A stretch of 64,000 nt of DNA from Oryzias latipes (lineage: Eukaryota > Chordata > Actinopteri > Beloniformes > Adrianichthyidae). Below, piece by piece: positions 56,596-64,000 of the stretch. The stretch's first letter is position 1, and every line of letters starts with the position of its first letter. Below the pieces are notes generated by a model, which worked only from the letters and a program-made list of their open reading frames with translations, ran no database searches and was not told the origin of the DNA. The translations under genes were made by a program, and so were the position numbers. Location of the stretch: NCBI RefSeq assembly GCF_002234675.1, contig NC_019866.2, forward strand, positions 14,847,261-14,911,260, in the 5' to 3' direction.

Positions 56596-57067
56596 ATGAT
56601 GGACTGTAGGACAGGACTGCTGCTTTTAACTCTCTGTTATGCAGGTGAACATCATCATGCAGATATTGTAGATTTCTGATGTTTTCCTTTTTTTAAATCC
56701 AGTTTTCTGATTTTCTTTCCCAGTTATTGATGGACAGACTCTGATTCAGTCTGAATCTGTGGTTAAAAGACCTGGAGAATCCAACAGACTGACCTGTTCA
56801 CCCTCTGGAATTGATTTCAGCAGCTATGCCATGAGCTGGATCAGACAGGCTCCTGGAAAAGGACTGGAATGGATCGCTTATATCAGCTCTGGCAGCGGCA
56901 GCATCTACTACTCAGAGTCAGTGAAAAACCGCTTCACCATCTCCAGAGACAACAGCAGACAGCAGCTGTATCTGCAGATGAACAGTCTGAGAGCTGAGGA
57001 TTCTGCTGTTTATTACTGCGCTAGACACACACAGTGACTCAAGAGACAGAAACTCTGTACAAAAACA
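56596..57067 (+). CDS. ighv: IGH V11 (family A 5' half, D-type 3' half)
   Basis: Leader exon 56596-56644; V exon 56724-57029, starting [16 protein letters not shown] landmarks: [44 protein letters not shown] and [20 protein letters not shown] (57030-57036), 22-bp spacer, ACAAAAACA (57059-57067). Like V8 it joins a family-A front to a D-type FR3 and RSS. Functional form; opens the second A-C-D cassette. Confidence 0.93.
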
Positions 57068-58099
57068 CAACATGAACAAAATAGAGCTCACCCGTTCTTT
57101 TAAATATTATCCAGTGAATGCAAAAAAGGGAAAATTGATATTTTCCAAAAACCCTTTCAAAGGAGTAAAATAACAACAGCTTTAGGAAAAATGAGATGTG
57201 TTTTTTTTCTGTCTCTGTCAATATTTTATTTAATTGTTGTTGTTTTTTTGTTTTAAGTTTTTTATTTAATACTTGATACTTTTTGTGGGCTTGTTAAAGA
57301 GAGGCGCTGATTCTGACATTTAGTTTGGGTGGATTTGTCATTTTCCTACTTTAGTCAATTTATTTTGGCCAGGCCTTTTGTTGGGCTATACCTATTCTAA
57401 ACAAGAACAAAGTTTTATAACATCCATATATTATTTACTCTAACTTACTCTAGCAGTATTTTATCATATTGTGTAAGATCTAAGCCAGACATTGATAATT
57501 ACAGTGTATATGTTTTGTGTGTGATTTTATCTGTATGAAATATTTCATCTTAGCAGCAACAAAGTAATTTGGTTGGAATTTTTATTTTCCTTACTCTTTG
57601 AATTTAATTGGCAAAAAAACTGTATTTTTTTTCACTCAGTTCTTTAAATCTAAAACCTCTTCTGTGTTTGGACATTAAAACATCTCTAACTTTAGAGAAG
57701 CAAAATAACCCTAAAGCAATCTTTTTTTTCTTTCTCTACCTTTTTTCAGTAAACTAGTTAAGCAAAAAGTAATGATTCTAAACATATTTGATTCCTCTCT
57801 GACACAGACTGGGTTTTGATCAGCCTCGGTTCCCTGTAGGGTTTCTGTTTAGAGATCCATAGCACCCTGATCTGTTCAAGGTCAAACAATGGCTGCGTAA
57901 TAAGTCTCACCTGAAACATTAAATATTCTGCATGCCCAAAACATTTTGTCTTTTATAACTACAATAGAGCTGTGTCCAGACTGGTTCTTGAAATTATTTT
58001 CTTTTCCTTTTTTTACATTCATTGAATCTAAGGTTCACTAAAATAAAAGACCTCAAAATGGCCATTCACATTATTTAAATACAATTTTCATTAAACACT
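57068..58099. other. V11-V12 spacer
   Basis: Duplicate of the V8-V9 spacer without the transposon insertions found there (46.55-48.40 kb and 48.98-49.18 kb), so it shows the shorter state. Confidence 0.65.
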
Positions 58100-58107
58100 A
58101 TGCAAAT
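58100..58107 (+). promoter_or_regulatory. Consensus Ig octamer of V12
   Basis: ATGCAAAT, 90 bp before the start codon of V12. Confidence 0.8.
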
Positions 58108-58189
58108 CAAATACAGTGTTCATATAAGGAAGTGAAGTGTGAGTGTGTGAGTTGGAAAGCCCTCAGTGAGTTCATCTTCAGCATCAACC

Positions 58190-58683
58190 ATGTTCTCTGC
58201 AGCTCTGATGCTGCTGCTGACAGCTGGATCCTGTGAGGAGATTTCAGTGGATTCACAGCAATAATCAGATCAGAAACATTTCAGATTCAGATGAATGATG
58301 GAGATGATGTTGGTTTGTGTTTCCACAGGTGTGGACAGTATTGATCTCATCCAGCCAGACTCAAAGGTTGTTCAGCCTGGACAGTCTTTGACCATCAGCT
58401 GTCAGGTTTCTGGATATTCACTGACTGATAGCACCTATGGCTATGCAACAGGCTGGATCAGACAGCGAGAAGGAAAACCAATGGACTGGATTTTTCATAT
58501 TTACTATGATGGGAGCTCAAATCAAAATGATGCTCTGAAAAACAAAATCAGCCACAGCAGAGACACTTCTGCAGGAACAGTGACAATAACAGGACAGAAT
58601 CTGCAGCCTGAAGACACAGCTGTGTATTACTGTGTGAGGATGCACCACAGTGATACAAACAAACACAAACCTGGACAAAAACT
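58190..58683 (+). CDS. ighv: IGH V12 (family C), functional form
   Basis: Leader exon 58190-58232 (MFSAALMLLLTAGS), donor CCT/GTGAGG; V exon 58329-58645, starting CVDSIDLIQPDSK. FR landmarks: LTISCQVSGYSLTDSTYGYATGW, WIRQREGKPMDWI (unusual for the common GKGLEW), NKISHSRDTSAGTVT and DTAVYYCVR. RSS: CACAGTG (58646-58652), 22-bp spacer, ACAAAAACT (58675-58683). CDR1 is long. The only intact family-C gene in the window. Confidence 0.92.
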
Positions 58684-59060
58684 CAGCAGCTATAAAAACC
58701 AAACAAGTTGTCTTTGTAAAAAATACATAGAAGTAATTTTAATAATGTCAACGGGATAATTTTTTTTGTACAGTACATCATAATTGGCTAAAAAGGTTTA
58801 TTCACCATCAGTTTCATTTTCTGTAAAAAGTTTTTGCATTGAAGCTTCTAAACGGAGGTAAAGATAAGATTAGCAAGTAGTTAATTTATACATGAAAATT
58901 AATAAACTTAAAACAGAAACAAAGATTAAATTAATTCAAATAAATAGAACAAAGTTATTCAAAGAATAAATTGATCTCGACACACTCTTTAATCCCCAGA
59001 GGTGGGTAAACATTACACAGGTAAACATAATATTATACCTGCAGAAATATTTTAATCGGT
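58684..59060. other. Non-coding, nothing recognised
   Basis: A+T-rich DNA after V12. Confidence 0.4.
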
Positions 59061-59480
59061 CCTACCAACAGCTAAAGGGCTTGTCTACAGGACAGCACAG
59101 AAACACTCATCCTGTCAACACAGGAGGGAAGCCTGAGCACCAGAGGAATAGAGATCCTGATCTACCACACCAGATAAGACCCAAAAGTGTAGGCTGTGTG
59201 AAGAGAGAACTAAATCAATCCAACACAAAACTGCAGGGTGTAAGATGCTGGCAGAGAAAGCATATGGAGCATCTCAACCAAGTGACTGGAATAGTATACA
59301 GGAACATGTGTGCAGAATATGAACTGAAAACCCCAAGATCAAAGTGGGAAACACCTCCTAAAGTGGTGGAGAATGAGAGAGCAAAGATCCTTCCAGTCAC
59401 AGACTGCATGGTAATGGTGAACCAGCAGACATTGTAGCGGTGGATAAAGAACAGAGGAAAGCCGTTGTGGATGATGTGGT
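59061..59480 (+). pseudogene. LINE ORF2 C-terminal fragment
   Basis: The + frame includes HLNQVTGIVYRNMCAEYELK, then TPRSKWETPPKVVENERAKI and a DCMVMVNQ motif, which match the C-terminal region of a fish LINE ORF2 (a family with VYRNICAEYGL and WETPPKVVEN motifs). It stops after NQQTL. The piece with the following motif lies at about 59740-59800, beyond a repeat insertion. Confidence 0.7.
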
Positions 59481-59486
59481 AATACC

Positions 59487-59830
59487 AATTCAATTCAATT
59501 CATTTACATTTTTATTGTCCAATATGACAACACAGTTGTCTCAACATGCTTCAGTTATAAAATACAACAGCTGACTGCCTAACCAATCTAAACAGACAAA
59601 GACAAACTGGGCATCGCTGCCCTTAGACCCTCCTTCTTGGTAAGAAAAAACTCCTAAAAAAAACAGATAAAAAAAAAAGAAGAAACCTCAGGGATGTCGA
59701 CAGGAAGGAGGGATCCTCTTCCAGGATGGACAGGCGATGTTACCAAGAGATGTTAAAATCAGGAAGAAGGAACATGAGAAACTGCAAGAAAAAAGGACCT
59801 CAGGGAAGAACTGGTGGCAAATGTTGTCTT
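59487..59830 (+). repeat. Dispersed repeat with LINE scrap, duplicate of 52336-52860
   Basis: CAATTCAATTC start, GGGCATCGCTGCCCTTAGACC body, and a RKKEHEKL-like frame near 59762-59800. Same order as upstream of V10. Confidence 0.6.
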
Positions 59831-60285
59831 TCTTCCATTAAAAGCAACAATTGTTTTTAAAAAAAAAGATATTTTTACATGTCTTTAAATTTCATAAAAT
59901 AATTAATTTGGCTTCCTGCATGCAGCCAACTAATAAACAGTGTTGTGGGTAATGAATTACAAAGCAATGAATCACAGTAATTGAATTACTTTTGTCAGTA
60001 ACGGATTACAGTTCAGATTAAAAAAACAAACAAAGGAATTTGTGTAATATATGGAATATTGAATGTTTCGAGTTCAGTGAAATATCTTTTAAAATGACAA
60101 ATGTGTAAAAAAATAAATAAATAAAATAACGTTTATACATGATTTATAAAAACATGTTGTGGGTGTTAACAATACCATACAAACTCCTAGAATAACCTTT
60201 AAACATGACGTTTATTTTTCACAAAGTTGTGATCTGAAATAAGAGAAATCATTTGAGTTCATCTGAATATTTTAAGGAGGAGTTT

Positions 60286-60293
60286 ATGCAAAA
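60286..60293 (+). promoter_or_regulatory. Octamer-like element of V13 promoter
   Basis: ATGCAAAA, 90 bp before the V13 start; a CTTATATAAAG TATA-like box follows at about 60313. Confidence 0.65.
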
Positions 60294-60375
60294 TGGACAT
60301 TTTCAGTTTCTTCTTATATAAAGCAAAGTTCAGTGATTCAATCTGACAAAGAAGCTACAGACAGAACAAAGACAA

Positions 60376-60858
60376 ATGACTTCAACAATGATCAAACCTG
60401 CTTGTTTGCTTGTTTTTCTCTTTTTCTTTTGTGTCTTACCTGGTAAGAAATTGTGCTGAACAAACAAAATGGTAGAAAGTTCTTCTAACTGCATTAATAT
60501 GCTGCTTGTTGTTCTGCAGGTATCAGGGGTCAAACACTGACTGAATCTGAATCAGTGGTTAAAAGACCTGGAGAACCCCACAAACTGACTTGTACATATT
60601 CAGGGTTTAGTGGTGATCCCTCTATAGCTTGGATCAGACAGCCTGCAGGAAAAGGACTGGAATGGATTGCTTATATCAACTCTGGCAGCAACTACATCTA
60701 CTACTCAGAGTCAGTGAAAAACCGCTTCACCATCTCCAGAGACAACGGCAGAAAGCAGGTGTATCTGCAGATGAACAGTCTGAGAGCTGAGGATTCTGCT
60801 GTTTATTACTGCGCTAGACACACAGTGACTCAAGAGACAGAAACTCTGTACAAAAACA
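60376..60858 (+). CDS. ighv: IGH V13 (family D), functional form
   Basis: Leader exon 60376-60442 ([20 protein letters not shown]...); V exon 60520-60820, starting [16 protein letters not shown] landmarks: [43 protein letters not shown] and [20 protein letters not shown] (60821-60827), 22-bp spacer, ACAAAAACA (60850-60858). The intact sister of V10. Last V in the window. Confidence 0.94.
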
Positions 60859-60899
60859 CAACAAGAAGTTCAGTTGAATTGGCTTTGTCATTTTCCTTT

Positions 60900-61489
60900 T
60901 TTTTGGAGTGATATCAGTTCTAAACGAGAGCAAACTTTTATATTTCATTTTATTATTCACCATGATATGTATTTTATTATATTATATTATATACAATTTT
61001 ACTTCACAATATACTTTCTGTGTGGATTTATTTACATGAAACATTTTACAGCAAAAACTGGAGAGTTGAAATTTCGGGTTTAAACAAACCAAAGTTTATT
61101 ACCACTCTTAAAGTGTTATTTTAACACATTGTGATTCAAATGGTGTTTAGGTGGAATCATGTATCAGAGTTTGCCAAACCAAGCTCATTAACACTGCAGA
61201 GAGTTCCTGTTTGCACCTCAACACCATTAAGGCCCCTGGGCTTCCGTCTAGTAAACCCTGTGCAAATAAAGTACAAGGTGCTGAGAATTTTCCATGTGAA
61301 GACAAAGTAATTATTGTTGTTAACAAGGGTTTTAACGTCTTCAAAGAATGGTAATGCCGCAGGGGACATTGATGCATTTTGGATTTGCGACCAGTACAGA
61401 CTGGATACCTACACCTGTCTTTCATTGCAACTGTGATCAGATTTGTTGAAGAATAGAGAAATGCATGAATAATGGATGTAATGCCTCCG
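60900..61489. other. Non-coding, no gene recognised
   Basis: Contains an ATT/ATA-rich stretch (60940-61000). A minus frame at 61147-61533 has no recognised motif. Confidence 0.4.
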
Positions 61490-62205
61490 CGTCCCCTCCA
61501 GGGAGGCGCGCCCCACAGTTTGAGAACATACAAAGTGAATGTTCCTTTATTTAATTGATTTATACTTTTTATAAAGGATCATTCACCCTTTCTGCCTCGC
61601 TGTACAGCACGGCCTCTCAGCTGTCCTCCGGGCCCGCCTCACCAGGCAGCGCGGTCTCTTGGACGCCCTCTCGCCTCGATGGACTTCGCTGCATCCTAAC
61701 CGTCCTCCAAACGGTTCTTATCTGCCCCGCCAGTGTGCCAGCCTCCATGGACTCCGTTACCCATAGAAGGTTTTCCTCTGGGTCCCCTTCTCTCTTCCTT
61801 GGGTTGACTTTATGGAATCTCAGAGTGGTTCCTTTAGGTGGGCTACTGTCATGGTTTGGGTTTTTGCCTTAGTTTTTGCTTCCATTTTGTTTCTGTCATT
61901 ATGAGTTCTGCTTCCTGTTTTTTTTAAAGCTTTTCTTCATGTCATGGCTTTGAGTTTTACTTCCCTGGTCCCTGACCATTTTGACCTGTGTCTGGTCAGT
62001 TCTGTTTGAATATAAGTCTTGTCTCTGCCTTCCTCTGTGCTGGTCCATACTGTCTTCTGCCCCCTTTGCCTGTTTCCACAGTTTGTTTTGTTTTGTTTCC
62101 CTGCTCAGCAGCGCTTTTTATTTATGAGAAATGAAACCCTTTGCCTTTGAACCGTGTGACTCCCGTCTCTGCATTTTGGGTTCTTCATCAAATCTTGTAG
62201 CTGAT
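61490..62205 (+). mobile_element. LTR retrotransposon 3' end and LTR (different family)
   Basis: From 61847 the sequence starts TGTCATGGTTTGGG, as many fish Gypsy LTRs do, with a GAATATAAG TATA-like box near 62010 and a downstream CCGTCTCTGCATTTTGGG end near 62165-62180. The G+C-rich stretch before it (61490-61846) ends in a GTGGGCTAC tract in the polypurine position and looks like the internal 3' end. The 3' boundary of the LTR is approximate. Confidence 0.55.
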
Positions 62206-62702
62206 AGTAGGGCTTAAATCTATTTCGACTTTAATCTCGACATTTCAACTTTTTTTCCTGTGAGGAACAAAAAACAAAAAAATTCTGTCGTACATCTGTG
62301 CTGTGCTGCTGAAGGAATTTTTCAGTGTTGTCAGTGTCACTTTGCAACAAATAACTACATAGTAAAAACACATTTTTACATCTGGGACATCATTCATTTT
62401 TACATGTGGGACACAATTTTAAGTCTAAAGACTCCATTTTCTGCTTGTAATAGTTGGAAGGCACATGATCTAGATGACCCGTGAAACTAAACCGGTGAAC
62501 ACTGTTTTTTTACCAGACTAGGTGTTTACATAGTTGAATGTGTATGTTACATGGCTCACACACTACATTCTGGAATCCACGACATGCGTTTTAAATGTAG
62601 TGTATAGTGTATGGTTGATGTTGGTTTATTGTGTTCAAATGAATTTTTAATTTTCCATTTAATTGTTTAAGTTGTATCCTATTAAATGCTTATTACCAGT
62701 AC
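62206..62702. other. Non-coding between LTR elements
   Basis: No feature recognised. Confidence 0.35.
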
Positions 62703-63156
62703 TGATATGGTTCCTCTGTCAGACTCCTCCCCCTCTCCTCTCCGTTTGGCTGCTGATTCTCCCCACCTGCGACCACTTACCTCATCATCTCATCCGCCTT
62801 CATAAGGAGCCACAGGATCATCAGTCTTCGCCAGTCCGTTGCCCCTGATGGAATCCAGTACCACGAGTGGTCGCCAGAATCAGTTTCCAGCCGGTCTCAC
62901 CAATCTGTCCTCTCCTGCTGACCCACCACGAGCCTCTGCCTCTTCAAGTCTCCCATCCTCCACCAACATCTGCCTACGGAGAAATCCACCAGTGACGCCG
63001 CTAACTTCTGCCTCTAGTTTGGAACCGACATCCAGTCCTGCTCACGCTCTGTTTCCTGCTCCACGTATTAAACCTCTTACCTGCCACGCTTGCCTCCCGC
63101 TGTGTTCCTTCTGGGTTTCAGCATCTGGGTTCGAAAAGTGTTCTGTAGCCATGACA
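62703..63156 (+). mobile_element. 5' LTR/leader of a Gypsy-type element (edge element)
   Basis: Pyrimidine-rich block from TGATATGG (62703) to CATGACA (63150-63156). A CATAAGG box at about 62801 sits about 100 bp in. Layout parallels the LTR copies at 560 and 8788 (start, TATA-like box, CATGACA end at the gag start), though sequence identity is low. Boundaries are inferred. Confidence 0.5.
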
Positions 63157-64000
63157 GAACGGACTGGCCATAACTCCAACCCAGCTGACCCAGAAGGACT
63201 CAGATTAGCCGTTTCCCAACAAGGCATTATGCTGGGACGTCAAGCGGACGCTCTGTCACAAATGGCTGCGGCCCAGCAGGATCTCTTTCATCGCCTAGAT
63301 GGTATGTCTCAGACCTTACATGAACTAACCAGCCAGTTTTCCCAGGTTTCGCCTGCCACAGCCCATACTCCTGTCATCCCAGTTTCTTCCGCTTCCGGAT
63401 CGCCGTCCGCACCCGAAAACATCCGACTCCAACCGGAACCTTTCTTCGGGGATGTGGAAGCCTGCGGAGGATTTTTGCTGCAGTGCCAGTTAATCTGTCA
63501 ACAAGCTCCCCGATTCTATCAGACCGACCACAGTAAAATCAGACTCATCATCATTTCTCTGCGAAGTAAAGCTCTCCAGTGGGCCCAAGCCTTTCTCTCT
63601 GCCAATCCCATCTCTCACCTGTCTTATGAGCGTTTCCTCGACGAATTCCGCCCGATATTCGACCAACCTCGTAAACAGGAAGAGGCGACCCGGCGGCTGC
63701 TTGCACTCAAACAGCGGAGCCGTCCTATTAGCGATCACGTCATCGATTTCCGCATTCTAGCGGTTGAAGCTGGCTGGCCCGATCTGGCCCTCAAAGGTGT
63801 TTTCTACCAGTCCTTGAATGAACAAATTAAAGACCACCTTTGTTCTCAACCGGAAGCACGATCCTTTGAGGAGTTAGTTTCCGCCGCTCTCAGGTCGGAC
63901 GTTAGGATACGGGAACGCCAAAAAGAACGAAGTCATCCACCCTCACGTCTCCCGACTAAGTCAGTCCACGCTCCACCGATCGATCCAGGCCCGTATGCTG
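63151..64000 (+). CDS. Ty3/Gypsy-type gag, open to the window edge (partial)
   Basis: ATG at 63151 starts an uninterrupted frame to the right edge (283 codons seen). Order: MTERTGHNSNPADPEGLR, a Gln-rich coiled part (about residues 25-60), a Pro/Ser-rich linker, then the capsid-like region from QPEPFFGDVEACGGFLLQC (about 95) with LQWAQAFLS (about 147), LALKQRSRPISDHVIDFRIL (about 190) and PEARSFEELVSAALRSDVRI (about 235). This is the retrotransposon gag family. The frame is clean, so the copy may be young. Zinc knuckle and pol would lie beyond the edge. Confidence 0.82.
   Translation, partial: MTERTGHNSNPADPEGLRLAVSQQGIMLGRQADALSQMAAAQQDLFHRLDGMSQTLHELTSQFSQVSPATAHTPVIPVSSASGSPSAPENIRLQPEPFFGDVEACGGFLLQCQLICQQAPRFYQTDHSKIRLIIISLRSKALQWAQAFLSANPISHLSYERFLDEFRPIFDQPRKQEEATRRLLALKQRSRPISDHVIDFRILAVEAGWPDLALKGVFYQSLNEQIKDHLCSQPEARSFEELVSAALRSDVRIRERQKERSHPPSRLPTKSVHAPPIDPGPYA

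Noticed and set aside
59081-59437. Host protein-coding gene
   Set aside because: Motifs match the C-terminus of a LINE ORF2 and the frame breaks into repeats.

Overview
This window is part of an immunoglobulin heavy-chain (IGH) locus from a teleost fish, all in + orientation. The evidence is four D segments with 12-bp-spacer recombination signals (RSS), seven J segments, a complete Cmu gene, a complete six-domain Cdelta gene, and thirteen V segments plus relics. The exon plan is teleost: small phase-1 Ig-domain exons, a mu membrane exon whose phase lets it join Cmu3, a Cdelta1 exon whose phase lets it join Cmu1, and a last membrane exon encoding only Ile-Lys-stop. The DNA is A+T-rich and full of fish-type transposons. 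No IgT/IgZ (tau/zeta) constant exon lies between the D and Cmu regions. Together with V genes lying downstream of Cdelta, this fits a multi-cluster locus of the kind known from medaka (Oryzias). The species call is inference.

Layout. 1-1.2 kb: LTR and broken gag of a Ty3/Gypsy-type element on the minus strand. 4.25-5.8 kb: four D segments. 5.8-12.05 kb: D-J interval holding a Tigger-like element, a SINE, an LTR and a Tc1/mariner transposase fragment. 12.06-14.08 kb: seven J segments; the last has an in-frame stop and a damaged heptamer. 14.75-17.34 kb: Cmu1-Cmu4 with secretory tail. 18.07-18.77 kb: mu membrane exons. 19.63-22.82 kb: Cdelta1-6. 22.95-23.26 kb: delta membrane exons. 24.08-25.14 kb: a foldback transposon at the C-to-V boundary. 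25.3-60.9 kb: V cluster interrupted by many mobile elements, including a 4.47-kb palindromic element. 61.5-64 kb: LTR retrotransposons, one with a gag frame still open at the window edge.

How it works. V and J carry long-spacer RSS (22-23 bp) and D carries 12-bp RSS on both sides, so V-D-J joining obeys the 12/23 rule. A rearranged J exon splices in phase 1 to Cmu1. Use of Cmu4 gives secreted IgM, Cmu3 to TM1 gives membrane IgM, and Cmu1 to Cdelta1 gives membrane IgD. The V genes here lie 3' of this D-J-C unit and point the same way, so they most likely serve a further D-J-C unit beyond the right edge; V genes for the D segments here should lie left of the window.

The V cluster grew by cassette duplication. 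Families (my labels) are A (V2, V6, V8, V11), B (V3, V7), C (V9 pseudogene, V12) and D (V5, V10, V13), with V1 a separate pseudogene. An A-B cassette occurs twice (26.8-29.7 and 34.1-36.3 kb) and an A-C-D cassette twice (45.8-54.1 and 56.5-60.9 kb). A shared FR3-plus-RSS module crosses family borders, which suggests gene conversion or unequal exchange.
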